DNA of 64,000 bases from Allofournierella_A excrementavium (GCA_019120375.1 DWVE01000006.1:1-64000); one strand, 5' to 3'. Numbered from the stretch's first letter, positions 8,588 to 17,363 are shown. A program made the numbers and translations. Notes: a model not told the origin generated them from the letters alone.

Positions 8588-10204
8588 TCATTCTTCTACC
8601 GCTTTGTGGATCGCATAGAGGAAGCGGTTGAACGCTTCCGGTGCAGAGTAGTGAACCGTCACGGTCTTTTCGTTTTTCCCCTTGCCGATCGTCTGTGATA
8701 CACTGCGCCCGGCAAATGCGACCGGGCCGGCTTGTTTCACCATGTCTTCTCCCTGTTCCCTCGCGAGGCGCAAGATTGTTTTATGCCAGTCTGTTATGCT
8801 CTTTTGCCGCTCCTCCTCATCCCAGGAAGGGTCAATGCACGCCAGCCACAAGCGGAACGGTTGGTCCAGACGAAAGTAAAATTGTTCCTTTACTGTTGCA
8901 GCTCCACTGCTCTCCAAATCCCCCTGCGCCCATGCCAATCCTTTTGCGAGATCGCCCAGGCAATTTGCCAGTTGGTCGCAGCGGCCGATCTCGTGTGTTA
9001 TGTCACTTCTCCACCGCTTGCTCATAGTTTCCAGCAGGCCAAGATGAAAGGTAAGGGCATCACTGAACGAATCCGTGATAAAAAAATCTTTATCGCCATA
9101 TTCCACGCCGGCAATGGCGAATCGGATCATTCGCTTTCTATCCAGCACTCTGGTCGACTGCAACCTGGTAAGCCAGCTGACAATACCGGGGCGGTGTCCT
9201 CCGCCTTCGTCCGCAAACATTACCGGAAACTCGCGCCAAAACTGCCGCGATGGGTCGTGCCGCCGCGGCTGGTATACCACTGGCGCATCTTTCCCTGCAG
9301 AGGTGCCTCGCCATATTGTCATCTGCTCTGAAAAAGCGTTTTCCTTTTGAAAGAAATCGCCGCCGAGCAAAGAATAGCCTGTGACCGCACCATTCTCCCG
9401 ATGCAGCAGCAACCTGCGAGATTGCAAAGTCAAAAGTTGCGCCTGGTTGTCCGGCTGCGGGATCTCCGTCCGCTCGCCGCTCCGCGGCGGATTCAGTTCC
9501 CAGCAGGGAACTTCCGGCCCCCAGAGGGTCTCACCATCCTTCAAAAAAGTCAGGTTAAGAAGAAGGGTCTCAAAGAGATTCTCTCCCTGTGCTGTGATCA
9601 GCCCAATTTTACCCAACCAGCCGGCCCCTACGGAGGGAAGCCCCTTCCCTTTGGGTTTTGCAGACGTGTCATCATACCCGTTGACATACAGCAGCCACCT
9701 TGCCGCCTGGCTGTAAGACAATCTGTCCTTGCCCGCCCCTGCATACAAAGTGAATATCCGGCGTTTGTTGCTGCTTTCTGAAATCTCCCCGTTTAGCTTG
9801 GATGCCTCATACGCGGTACCGATGGCTGCTTCAGGGACCTGCCAGAAAGGATATTGAGGATGAAAGAGCCAGAACCGTTCGTGCTGTGTATTCAGATAAT
9901 CATTGATTGGCTTTTCCGGCAATGCGCCTGCGCTCCACAGGGCATTCCAACGCTGGAGTGCCTGGTCGGTCGTGCGGATCGGTGAAGGCGCGCCCGTCTC
10001 ATCCACACGGGAAAACACGGTGTGCAGTACAGCCAGGAGCAGCCGGAGCACGGCAACATCCTGTGGAGGCGTTTCGCCGGCAAGGTCCACGTAATTCTGC
10101 GCGTTCATCAGCGCCTCACGCAAGTTCACCTCCTGCACCGAGCAATCCGGCAGCCGTACCCGGATCCAGGGTTCATCCAACAGGTTGAATTCCTTTTCGC
10201 TCAT
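8588..10204 (-). CDS. casA: Cse1 (CasA/Cas8e), Cascade large subunit that reads the PAM
   Basis: The large subunit recognises the PAM, starts R-loop formation and recruits Cas3. The 538-residue protein opens with the typical FNLLDEPWIRV and contains VDLAGETPPQDVAVLRLLLA, FWLFHPQYPFWQVPEA and NPPRSGERTEIPQ, all usual for Cse1. It is slightly longer than the E. coli protein (502). The ATG overlaps the cas3 stop as ATGA and is preceded by GGAGGAGAG. It sits between cas3 and casB in the standard order. No truncation seen. Confidence 0.97.
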   Translation of the reverse strand: MSEKEFNLLDEPWIRVRLPDCSVQEVNLREALMNAQNYVDLAGETPPQDVAVLRLLLAVLHTVFSRVDETGAPSPIRTTDQALQRWNALWSAGALPEKPINDYLNTQHERFWLFHPQYPFWQVPEAAIGTAYEASKLNGEISESSNKRRIFTLYAGAGKDRLSYSQAARWLLYVNGYDDTSAKPKGKGLPSVGAGWLGKIGLITAQGENLFETLLLNLTFLKDGETLWGPEVPCWELNPPRSGERTEIPQPDNQAQLLTLQSRRLLLHRENGAVTGYSLLGGDFFQKENAFSEQMTIWRGTSAGKDAPVVYQPRRHDPSRQFWREFPVMFADEGGGHRPGIVSWLTRLQSTRVLDRKRMIRFAIAGVEYGDKDFFITDSFSDALTFHLGLLETMSKRWRSDITHEIGRCDQLANCLGDLAKGLAWAQGDLESSGAATVKEQFYFRLDQPFRLWLACIDPSWDEEERQKSITDWHKTILRLAREQGEDMVKQAGPVAFAGRSVSQTIGKGKNEKTVTVHYSAPEAFNRFLYAIHKAVEE

Positions 10205-12942
10205 ATCTCTCCTCCTTTTTGATATGTGAGCCCGTTTTCACGGTCATATTTGATGGTCATACCTGCCAATTCCGCTGTAAAATCACTCCGCAGTAAAAGG
10301 ACCAGCTCGCCTTTCAACAGCGGTGCCTGCTGCCACGCCGACAGCAATGCCCGGTTCTGCTCTTCCAATTCTCTGACCACACGTTCTATGTTCCATCTGC
10401 GGCTGAACCAACCGGGAAGGCGCAACTTCTGACGGGCGATCTTTTGGCTTGTCTGTGCCGAGGGCACACAGTCAGCTGGCACTTCTCGCCCCTTCTCCTG
10501 CCAGGGCAAAAAGGTAATTGCGCCATCGGCCTGCTGCACCATGACAAGCACATCCAGCGACGGATCACCGTCCCGCACCGCCATGCGCGCGGACGCATCT
10601 GTCCGGGCTCCCGTATCACGCATCCAGTCATCCAGTACATCCCTTTGCGGCATCCGCTCGTGTTTTTCCGGGGGCAGGATCACATATGCCCGGGCCCGCT
10701 GTGCTTTTTTTGCCTCCTGCAAGCGATACGCGTCCCACCGCGGGTCACTCACCGGGCCTGCATCCATCTGCGCATATGCCTTTTGCACAAGCGGAGAAAT
10801 ATCATCGGGCAGAGTGACCGTTGGCGGCAAAAGCTGCCGGGTCTTCCACAGAAGCCATTCACCATAGATGGCAGTGCTGCCCGAGTCATAGGCATCCGTC
10901 CCTGTATCGAGCAGTGCACAGCAGGCTTTTTTTAAGATTCCGGGACGATCGTCCCTGTCGTGCCGGTGCAGACGGCCGATGCGCTGCAGCAAGAGATCCA
11001 TGGGGCACAGTTCACTGACCAGCAAGTCGAAATCAATATCCAGAGACTGCTCGATCACCTGCGTGCCCACTACGATCAGATGGTCGCGCTGTGGCCTCCC
11101 GGAACCTTTTCCCAACCGCTCCAGGAGGGTCTTCTCCTTTGCCGCGCGGTCGGGTTGTATGTACTGGGCATGCACCAGCAGCACATCGGCGCCGGGAACG
11201 TTTTGCCGTATCTGCTCCGCAAGGCCCTGGGCCTTTTTCACCGTGTTCACGATCACGCCGGCACAGCCTCCCTGTACCAGCCTGTTTTTGAGAAAATCGC
11301 AGAGCGTCTGGTCTGTAATGCGCTGCATTTCCACGGTTCTTTTTTCCGCTGTTCCGGGAATCGTTCGCTGCCTCACCTCACCGCCGTCCGTCCAGGTAAC
11401 GAGCGGGTATCCGCAGCTTTGTTTCCAGGGGGCATCCGGCATGGTTGTGCCCAGATACGCCTGCACCAGTGCGGCCCTTCTCTCCGCCGGCAAGGTGGCC
11501 GAGAGAAGGATGACCGGCACTCCGTATGTGCCCAGCCAGGCAAGCTCCCGCTCCAGATAGCAATTCATATACGTATCGTAGGCATGGCACTCGTCTACAA
11601 TGACCACTTTGCCAGCCAGGCCCAAATGGCGCAGCATCAGATGCTTTTGGCGCAGCGCTGCCATAAGGAGCTGGTCAACGGTGGCGATCACAAAATCCGC
11701 CAAAAGGCTCTGTTTATTGCCTTGAAACCACTGATGGACCAAAACGCCGCTTTCCGCGTCTCCATCCTCCTCGGTGTGAGCGCTTCCCGAGAACATCGAC
11801 CTGTATTCATCATTCAATTCAGCCGCGCCGTGTGCCAGACGCAAGGAGTGCGCTGTTTCTTCGCTCTGCGTTTGTGCCCAGGCCTTCAGTCGCCCAAAGA
11901 TACCGTTTGCCGTAGCCTGTGTGGGCAGGCCGAAGTAAACGCCTCCAAATCCAAAACGGCCTGCCAACTCCTCCGCAGCCGCCAGTGCCGCCTCTGTTTT
12001 CCCCACGCCCATCTGGGCTTCCAGCACGATGATCCCGGGCGCTGCCATGGACGCGGCCACACCCGTCACGGCCTTCTGCACAGCATTTGGCGCAAAGCCA
12101 AAACGGGCAAAAAAATCGTGCTCATTCATGTGCGGGCACTCGCTCTCCCAGGGAGCGGTGAGCCGCAATCCTGCCAGCGCCTGTTCCACCCGCGCCGGGT
12201 AAAGTTCCCTGCCATCCGTCTGATCGGAATCGATCAACGGGAAGTATTCCGTGTTGCTCGCGATCCAATCGGCCATCGTGAGCAGCCCGGTGAGAAGCAG
12301 TTCTTCGGGGATCGACAGTACCGGAAGCTGCTGCACGGAGGTCAAGCCGCCGGCAGCCAGCGCCCGCTGCAGCAATTCACACCATGCATCCCGCCATGTT
12401 TTTTCTTCGCCGCCGGCCCAATACAGATCGTGGAACTCGTCCATCTGCTCATCCATAAAAATGCCATCCTCACTGGACTGCGGCCTGCCGTGATGAGCCC
12501 CGGCAACAGACGCGATCCCGGCAGGGCAGCCAAGGGACAAGAGGATCGCCTCACTTGCCCTGGCATGGGAATAGCTTGGCAGCCCGCTCAGATTTTGCCT
12601 CAGGCGGACATATTTCTCCACACGTGACCTGGCAGTGGGAATACACTGCAGAATGCGGCTTTGGAAAAGCACAGTGGCCTTTCCCGCGTCATGCATCCAC
12701 CCGAGGAACATCGCCACTTCGACCAGCATATCCTCCTGCATCCTGAAATGTTTTCTGGTGGCATCCGGCAGCCATCGCAAGACCAAATACCGCATAACTT
12801 CAGCGGTGTCTTTGGAATGCATCCACAACGGCAACCAGCGATCTTCATTTTCCGAGTCCGACTTTGCGGCAAGATACTTTAAACACGTTTCCTTGTTCAT
12901 AAGGCGCACCACAGATTTATCTGCCCGGGCGGGCATCCTCAT
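10201..12942 (-). CDS. cas3: Cas3 nuclease-helicase of the type I-E system
   Basis: Recruited by Cascade to nick, unwind and degrade target DNA. The 913-residue protein has an N-terminal HD nuclease (H42 in LWMHSKDTAEV; H84-D85 in FLGWMHDAGKAT) and a superfamily-2 helicase. The helicase carries Walker A in EAQMGVGKTEAAL, the DECH box in KVVIVDECHAYDTY, motif III in VILLSATLPAERR, and motif VI in LLLQRIGRLHRHDRDDRP after QVIEQSLDIDFDLLVSELCP. All catalytic motifs are intact. The first ATG is at 12942; ATGs at 12936 and 12900 are alternatives and none has a strong ribosome site. First gene of the cas operon. Confidence 0.96.
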   Translation of the reverse strand: MRMPARADKSVVRLMNKETCLKYLAAKSDSENEDRWLPLWMHSKDTAEVMRYLVLRWLPDATRKHFRMQEDMLVEVAMFLGWMHDAGKATVLFQSRILQCIPTARSRVEKYVRLRQNLSGLPSYSHARASEAILLSLGCPAGIASVAGAHHGRPQSSEDGIFMDEQMDEFHDLYWAGGEEKTWRDAWCELLQRALAAGGLTSVQQLPVLSIPEELLLTGLLTMADWIASNTEYFPLIDSDQTDGRELYPARVEQALAGLRLTAPWESECPHMNEHDFFARFGFAPNAVQKAVTGVAASMAAPGIIVLEAQMGVGKTEAALAAAEELAGRFGFGGVYFGLPTQATANGIFGRLKAWAQTQSEETAHSLRLAHGAAELNDEYRSMFSGSAHTEEDGDAESGVLVHQWFQGNKQSLLADFVIATVDQLLMAALRQKHLMLRHLGLAGKVVIVDECHAYDTYMNCYLERELAWLGTYGVPVILLSATLPAERRAALVQAYLGTTMPDAPWKQSCGYPLVTWTDGGEVRQRTIPGTAEKRTVEMQRITDQTLCDFLKNRLVQGGCAGVIVNTVKKAQGLAEQIRQNVPGADVLLVHAQYIQPDRAAKEKTLLERLGKGSGRPQRDHLIVVGTQVIEQSLDIDFDLLVSELCPMDLLLQRIGRLHRHDRDDRPGILKKACCALLDTGTDAYDSGSTAIYGEWLLWKTRQLLPPTVTLPDDISPLVQKAYAQMDAGPVSDPRWDAYRLQEAKKAQRARAYVILPPEKHERMPQRDVLDDWMRDTGARTDASARMAVRDGDPSLDVLVMVQQADGAITFLPWQEKGREVPADCVPSAQTSQKIARQKLRLPGWFSRRWNIERVVRELEEQNRALLSAWQQAPLLKGELVLLLRSDFTAELAGMTIKYDRENGLTYQKGGEI

Positions 12943-13022
12943 TCGTTACGATTTTTCCGCTTCCACAAGGCTTATATTGAATCATTCGGGTAGTATCGCA
13001 CTGCCTCTTTGTTACATCTTCT

Positions 13023-13052
13023 ATCATACACTTATAAAAGTCCCATAGTCAG
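13023..13052 (-). promoter_or_regulatory. Candidate promoter of the cas operon
   Basis: On the minus strand CTGACT (13047-13052) and TATGAT (13023-13028) are spaced by 18 bases, upstream of cas3. No terminator is visible between this point and the regulator gene at 13094-13297, so cas3 may also receive transcription from the regulator's stronger promoter. Confidence 0.4.
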
Positions 13053-13093
13053 GTCTTTAAATAGTGTTTTGCGCTTTCTACGAGGTGTTTCAA

Positions 13094-13297
13094 TCACTCC
13101 ACATCCTGGGAATATTTTGAATCTTTCATATCTTGTTCTATCAGATCCACGATATAGCTGTTTACGCTTTTATTTAATTCTTCTGCGCGCTTTTGGATGA
13201 GCTCTTTCTGGCCCTTTTTCACCCGCACGCGCACGTCATCGTAAGCTTTTTTGGAATATCGGTTCACCGCCTGGCCGCTGGCTTTTGTATACGGCAT
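13094..13297 (-). CDS. Small ribbon-helix-helix DNA-binding regulator
   Basis: A 67-residue protein with a ribbon-helix-helix look: a basic beta strand (DDVRVRVKKGQKELIQKRAE) followed by two helices (ELNKSVNSYIVDLIEQDM). Arc/MetJ-type proteins like this bind palindromic operators as dimers and often act as antitoxins or plasmid and element regulators. The start at 13297 follows AGGAGGGAAAGCT; the frame is open upstream but without a ribosome site. Its promoter overlaps a palindrome that occurs three times upstream, which points to autoregulation. No toxin gene is adjacent: the next gene on this strand is cas3, 151 bases on. It may regulate the cas operon or be left over from a mobile element. 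Confidence 0.8.
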   Translation of the reverse strand: MPYTKASGQAVNRYSKKAYDDVRVRVKKGQKELIQKRAEELNKSVNSYIVDLIEQDMKDSKYSQDVE

Positions 13298-13341
13298 AGC
13301 TTTCCCTCCTGTTTTTCTGTTTTGTGCATTCACATGTGCTT

Positions 13342-13370
13342 ATTATAACACAGAAAGCTATTGGTACCAA
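13342..13370 (-). promoter_or_regulatory. Promoter of the RHH regulator
   Basis: On the minus strand a -35 TTGGTA (13365-13370) and a perfect -10 TATAAT (13342-13347) have a 17-base spacer. The -35 box lies inside the first operator palindrome, so bound repressor would block polymerase. Confidence 0.8.
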
Positions 13371-13459
13371 TAGTATTTCAGAGCATTTTGCACAATTCAT
13401 CATATATTGGTACCAATATATTTGAACGTTTTGCCAATTGATATATTGGTACCAATATA
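13358..13459. promoter_or_regulatory. Three ATTGGTACCAAT operators upstream of the RHH gene
   Basis: Perfect palindromes centred on GGTACC lie at 13358-13373 (CTATTGGTACCAATAG), 13403-13420 and 13442-13459 (both TATATTGGTACCAATATA). Centres are 46 and 39 bases apart. The first covers the -35 box of the RHH gene. Three copies of a 12-base palindrome in about 100 bases cannot reasonably be chance, and the array suits cooperative binding by an Arc-type repressor. The link to this protein is inferred from position. Confidence 0.85.
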
Positions 13460-13811
13460 CTATAATAAGCTTGTACAAAAGGTCAAGCAATTATTCCTAA
13501 CAGGAGGCCCTTATAAAAAACAGCTTTTTCATTCACTTTCGCTCCGCCTACGTCGCCGCAGGCGCCATCTCTCACCACATCAGCTGGTTCGGTTCCCGCA
13601 CTGAGCACATTGCCATAAAAGGTTCACGCGCGCCTCCCGGGTGCACAAACAAAAAGCCGCATCCGGGCGGCCACCCGGACACGGCAAACGCAAAACCAAC
13701 CACTCTCAAAAGCAAGTCCGTTCTGCCCTTTCATCATACCACGCCGGCCTGTGCTGCACAAGCCGAAAAGGGCAGTTCTCAAAACCCATACTTTATATAA
13801 AGGAGAACTGT
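13460..13811. other. Intergenic stretch between RHH operators and excisionase
   Basis: About 350 bases with no convincing gene. It holds TATAAT on the top strand (13461-13466) without a suitable -35, an AGGAGG at 13501-13506 with no start codon after it, and a minus-strand terminator at 13646-13685. The right end has TTTATATAAAGGAG ahead of the excisionase start. This is probably the left boundary zone of the integrated island. Confidence 0.5.
13646..13685 (-). terminator. Orphan minus-strand terminator
   Basis: On the minus strand a 12-pair stem (GCCGTGTCCGGG with CCCGGATGCGGC, two wobble pairs) is followed by TTTTTGTTTG. No minus-strand gene lies upstream for more than 5 kb, so it probably insulates the RHH/cas region from antisense transcription or is a leftover of a lost gene. 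Confidence 0.7.
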
Positions 13812-14051
13812 ATGAAAAAGGAAATCTCATTTGAAAAGAACTATCTCACCGTGGCGGACGTCAAGAGCTATCTGTGCATCAGTTCCACCGCGGCCTATGA
13901 GCTCACCCACCGCAAGGCCTTCCCGGTCTGCCGGCTGGGGAACTCCATCCGCATCCCCACTCAGCCATTTCTGGCCTGGGTGGACAAGCACACCCGCATA
14001 CCGGCCGACCTGCGTTCCGTGGATAAGGAGGTAGGTCTCCGTGTCGGGTAA
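13812..14051 (+). CDS. Excisionase-family helix-turn-helix protein
   Basis: A 79-residue MerR-like winged-helix DNA-binding protein of the excisionase type, which bends att-site DNA to drive excision by its partner integrase. The segment NYLTVADVKSYLCISSTAAY, followed by ELTHRKAFPVCRLGNSIRIP and FLAWVDKH, is the standard helix-turn-helix and wing of this family. The start at 13812 follows AAAGGAGAACTGT; an open frame upstream lacks a start signal. It overlaps the integrase start by 11 bases, the usual coupling for such pairs in Firmicute elements. It could also serve as a transcriptional regulator. Confidence 0.88.
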   Translation: MKKEISFEKNYLTVADVKSYLCISSTAAYELTHRKAFPVCRLGNSIRIPTQPFLAWVDKHTRIPADLRSVDKEVGLRVG

Positions 14052-15156
14052 GCGCGGCAAGGGCGAAGGCTCTGTCCACAGGCTGCCCAGCGGCAGCTGG
14101 CAGAGCCAGATCATGGACGGTTACACCGACGAGGGCAAGCGCCGCATTGTCAGCTTCACCGCCCCCACACGGGCGGAGGCGCTGGAGCAGATGCGGGAGT
14201 ACCTGCAGAACAAGCCCGCCCCCGGCAGCGGCGAGGCGCAGGAGGTGCCGCTGTTTGAAGACTACGCCAGGCTCTGGTATGAGTCCTACCGCTCACAGGT
14301 GGAGGAATCCACCTGGTGCAACTACGGGTACACCATCAAGCTGCTGAACAAGGCCTTCGGCCATCTGCGGCTTACCGACGTGAAGACCGTTCAGGTCAAC
14401 CGGTTCATCAACGAGCTGGAATCCCGCGGGTATTCCGCCTCTCAAATCAGCAAGTGCCGCTCGCTGCTCATTCAAATCCTGGACGTGGCGGAAGCGGACG
14501 ACCTGGTGGTGAAGAACTACGCCCGCCGGGCCTTTCGCACCACCAAGCGGCTCAGCAAAAGCCAGCGGGCCCATCACAAGGATGCGTTCACCGTGGAAGA
14601 GGCCGAGGCCCTTTTGGAGAAGCTCCCGGAGGACCTGCTGGGCAACAGCATCCGACTGATGCTCGTCACCGGGCTGCGCCTGCAGGAGCTGCTGGCGCTG
14701 ACCCCCAAAGACATTGCCGCAGACGGGAGCTGGGTGCGTGTGAACAAGGCCGTCAAGATGGTGAACGGCATCCCCAAGCTGGGCTCGCCCAAGAGCTTCA
14801 CCAGCCGCCGGGTGGTCCCCGTCGCGCCCAAGTACCGCCACATCGCCCTTTGGCTGCGGGAGAACGGGGGCCAGGCCTTTCTCTGGTGCGCGCCCCACCG
14901 GGACAGCCTGCTCTACGCCACCTACACCGTGCGGCGGAAGTACTACAAGCTGCTGGCCCGGTACCCCGACGTCCGTCCCCTCTCGCCCCACTGCTGCCGG
15001 CACACCTATGTGACGCTGCTGCAGAGCCAGGGCGTCCCCATGGAGACCATTGCCCGGCTCACCGGGCACACCGACATCAAAACCACCGACCACTATCTGC
15101 ACATCTCCGACGACAGCCTGGCGGACGCTGTGGCTGCGCTGGAAGCCATCGTATGA
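14041..15156 (+). CDS. Tyrosine integrase of the island
   Basis: Catalyses integration and excision of the element by site-specific recombination. The 371-residue protein has an N-terminal arm-binding region (GEGSVHRLPSGSWQSQ), a SAM-like core-binding domain (about 75-160) and a C-terminal catalytic domain. All four core active-site residues are seen: R213 in TGLRLQELLAL, H317 and R320 in HCCRHTYVT, H343 in LTGHTD and the nucleophile Y352 in TTDHYLHI. The start is GTG at 14041, preceded by AAGGAGGT and overlapping the excisionase gene. It is followed after 31 bases by the GHKL ATPase gene, which is therefore probable cargo. Intact. Confidence 0.95.
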   Translation: MSGKRGKGEGSVHRLPSGSWQSQIMDGYTDEGKRRIVSFTAPTRAEALEQMREYLQNKPAPGSGEAQEVPLFEDYARLWYESYRSQVEESTWCNYGYTIKLLNKAFGHLRLTDVKTVQVNRFINELESRGYSASQISKCRSLLIQILDVAEADDLVVKNYARRAFRTTKRLSKSQRAHHKDAFTVEEAEALLEKLPEDLLGNSIRLMLVTGLRLQELLALTPKDIAADGSWVRVNKAVKMVNGIPKLGSPKSFTSRRVVPVAPKYRHIALWLRENGGQAFLWCAPHRDSLLYATYTVRRKYYKLLARYPDVRPLSPHCCRHTYVTLLQSQGVPMETIARLTGHTDIKTTDHYLHISDDSLADAVAALEAIV

Positions 15157-15187
15157 CAAAGTTCAATGAGAAATGAGGTAACAAAAT

Positions 15188-16768
15188 ATGGATAACATGA
15201 ATATTGAAACCGCCGCATCCGCGTCTTTCCCTCTGCCGAAGCTGCCGCAGGACGCCGCGGCCTCGCCCGAGCGGCACGAGATTCACATCAACATCACCCG
15301 CAAGGCCTTTGACGGTCTGGCCCGGCAGGGGATGCTCTTTCAGCAGGGCATCCACGAGGGTTCCGACAACGCCCTTGCCGCCGCGGTGCCCGGTGAACAG
15401 ACCCGTATCTGTATCGCGCTGGCCCCGGATGACGACAAAAACTACCTGCATATGGCGGTGGCGGACTGGGGCCGGGGCATGGACCTGGACGCGCTCCAAA
15501 ACGCGCTGCAGCTGGGCAGCCTGCCCACCGGCAGCGACCGGCTGAACGAGCACGGTTACGGACTGAACAACGCGCTGGCCTGCCTGACGGGAGGCAGCGG
15601 CGAATGGTGCATCTATACCCGCAGCGGGCCCGGCAAGTACTACAAGGTCAGCGGCCCCTTCGACCTCACCATGAACGTTGAACTGGTGGATACCCTGGAC
15701 CTGCCGAAGGGGATGAATCTGCACTGGTCTGAGCCCTCCACCGTGGTCTGTGTGCGGTCACCCATGACCATCGCCCGCACGATGCAGCGGCAGGGCAACC
15801 GCCGGGGCACCGATCTGGCTTCCCTGAGCGCCTGGCTGGTGGAGCACCTGGGGGTCGCGTATCGGGGCTACCTGGAACTGGACAGCCGGACTCTGGAGCC
15901 CAGCGCCAAAATCGTGGTGACGGTGGGCGGCTCCACAGTGCTGGTACCCCCGATCCATGTTCCCATGATGCTGACCCGCACCGAGCATTTTCAGGTGGAA
16001 CTGGGCGGCCAGGTCGTGCCTTTGACCTACGTCTATGGTGTACTGGACCGCTCGCAGCGGGACCGTCTGGTCCAGGGCGGAAAGGCGCGGTACTACTACC
16101 AGGGCAGCCAGCCCACCCAGGGCATCGACATCCGGCTGGGCAAGCGGGTGATCGCCACAGCCCAGCTGAGCGAGATCTGGCAGCGGGAGGATGGCAAACC
16201 GCTGAGCCGCCACAACAGCTACAACGACTTTGTGGGCGAGCTGTTGATTCCCGAATTGCCCCGGGGCGTGCTCGCGACCCTTACCAACAAGACCGGCATC
16301 GACCGCAATGACCCGGATTGGGACAAGGTGTTTGAGGCTTTGGCGGTTTACCCGCCGGTAAAGAATGCCCAGTCTGTCGGAGAAAAGGAACTGCGCCTGC
16401 GCTGGATGAAGATGCTCAAAGCCACCAACCCGGAGGATGACGTGAACGGTGAGGTGGCCGTCTGGCCCACCGCCACCCGCATCGATGTGGTCGACCGGAA
16501 TAAATCCGGCAAGTGTGTGCTGTACGAACTCAAGGCAGGGAAAGGCGAACCGCTGGACCTGTACCAGCTGCGGATGTACTGGGACGGGCTGATCCTGGAT
16601 GGGGTACAGCCCACCCAGGGGGTATTGCTGGCAGCCGAGTTTTCCGAGCATCTGGACGCGATGCTGCCGCTTCTGAACGCCCAGCCCACTCCCCCCTTCC
16701 CGGACGGAACGCCCAGCGCCCCCTACAACTTCAGCCTGGCCACCCACGAAGAGAAACAGTTGGTATAA
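15188..16768 (+). CDS. GHKL (MutL/MORC-like) ATPase with C-terminal PD-(D/E)xK nuclease domain
   Basis: A 526-residue two-part protein. The N-terminal half is a GHKL ATPase with all three motifs: E57-GSD-N61 (motif I, HEGSDNALAA), D93-WGRG (motif II, ADWGRGMD) and G123-YGLNN (motif III). Residues about 190-330 resemble the S5 transducer region of MutL/MORC proteins. Near the C-terminus D433 (TRIDVV), E447-L-K449 (VLYELKAGKGE) and Q460 (LYQLRMYW) form a PD-(D/E)xK nuclease signature. GHKL ATPases joined to nucleases are known in restriction-like and defence loci, so ATP-gated DNA cleavage is a reasonable inference. No methylase is nearby. It lies directly behind the integrase with its own ATGAGGTAA ribosome site. 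Domains are clear; the biological role is not known. Confidence 0.85.
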   Translation: MDNMNIETAASASFPLPKLPQDAAASPERHEIHINITRKAFDGLARQGMLFQQGIHEGSDNALAAAVPGEQTRICIALAPDDDKNYLHMAVADWGRGMDLDALQNALQLGSLPTGSDRLNEHGYGLNNALACLTGGSGEWCIYTRSGPGKYYKVSGPFDLTMNVELVDTLDLPKGMNLHWSEPSTVVCVRSPMTIARTMQRQGNRRGTDLASLSAWLVEHLGVAYRGYLELDSRTLEPSAKIVVTVGGSTVLVPPIHVPMMLTRTEHFQVELGGQVVPLTYVYGVLDRSQRDRLVQGGKARYYYQGSQPTQGIDIRLGKRVIATAQLSEIWQREDGKPLSRHNSYNDFVGELLIPELPRGVLATLTNKTGIDRNDPDWDKVFEALAVYPPVKNAQSVGEKELRLRWMKMLKATNPEDDVNGEVAVWPTATRIDVVDRNKSGKCVLYELKAGKGEPLDLYQLRMYWDGLILDGVQPTQGVLLAAEFSEHLDAMLPLLNAQPTPPFPDGTPSAPYNFSLATHEEKQLV

Positions 16769-16789
16769 CGAGAAAGGATGTGTGTACCT

Positions 16790-17074
16790 ATGATGATGGA
16801 AGCCATTTTTGACGGAGACTTTCGCCCGGATGAAACGGAGGCCTGGGAATCCCCTCTCCGCTGGGACTTGAACAAGGAGATTCGCTCTCTGCAGGAGGAG
16901 CTGAAATCCCACCTGAAGCCGGAAGATTATGTGACGGTAGAGCATCTGGTGGAGCGGTGCTCCCTGCTCAGCCGGGAGGAGTGCAAGGCTGCGTTCTGCA
17001 ACGGCTTTGCCGCGGGGTTGTTACTCGTACAGGAAGCCCATTCGTTGGGTGAAAAGCTGTCGATCCCCCAGTAA
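16790..17074 (+). CDS. Small acidic helical protein, DUF6809-like
   Basis: About 94 residues, mostly helical and acidic. The pattern FDGDFRPDE near the N-terminus, a central helix (LNKEIRSLQEELKSHL) and a C-terminal FCNGFAAGLLLVQEA resemble the DUF6809 proteins common on clostridial mobile elements, whose function is unknown. The ATG at 16790 fits AAAGGA at 16773-16778; an ATG at 16778 overlaps that site and is unlikely. It starts 21 bases after the GHKL-nuclease gene and is followed by a terminator, so the two form one unit with the integrase. Whether it modulates the nuclease is unknown. Family call is from memory of the motif. Confidence 0.65.
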   Translation: MMMEAIFDGDFRPDETEAWESPLRWDLNKEIRSLQEELKSHLKPEDYVTVEHLVERCSLLSREECKAAFCNGFAAGLLLVQEAHSLGEKLSIPQ

Positions 17075-17133
17075 TTTCTATATAAGATGTCTTGTCTTTA
17101 GTGGGTATTGTGCTGTTGCAAGGCTTTCATAAT

Positions 17134-17178
17134 AAAGGCGCATGTTTCAAATTGAGGCATGCGCCTTTACAATTTTTT
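17134..17178 (+). terminator. Terminator of the integrase-GHKL-DUF6809 unit
   Basis: An 11-pair perfect stem (AAAGGCGCATG with CATGCGCCTTT) with a 13-base loop is followed by ACAATTTTTTCG. It lies 60 bases past the last stop codon of the unit. Confidence 0.88.
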
Positions 17179-17273
17179 CGCATCATTCTACTCTGCTGTC
17201 TCGGCTTCTCTGCTTACCCCTCAATTTCAGGTTCTTTGATAGCACACCATCATTCACCACTTAAAACGCGTTC

Positions 17274-17285
17274 ATTGGACACCAA
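17274..17285. promoter_or_regulatory. Operator-like palindrome ATTGGACACCAA near kinase 1
   Basis: TTGG-ACA-CCAA is a perfect inverted repeat. The 13-mer CATTGGACACCAA also occurs at 20303-20315 in the promoter of the AbrB-kinase operon. Here it is about 90 bases upstream of the -10 box for the kinase gene at 17402, so it would act at a distance or on another promoter. Confidence 0.5.
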
Positions 17286-17363
17286 CAAGAAGAAAACACA
17301 GGCTTGCGATTTCCTTCTTCGCTGGCCACACCAACAGATACGGGATACACAGCGCCAATTCTA

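Noticed and set aside
4127..12746. Numerous top-strand frames opposite the cas genes
   Set aside because: Shadows of the cas coding strand; none has a ribosome site plus a recognisable domain.
14293..16945. Minus-strand frames opposite the integrase and GHKL genes
   Set aside because: They follow the codon bias of the top-strand genes and contain no known domain.
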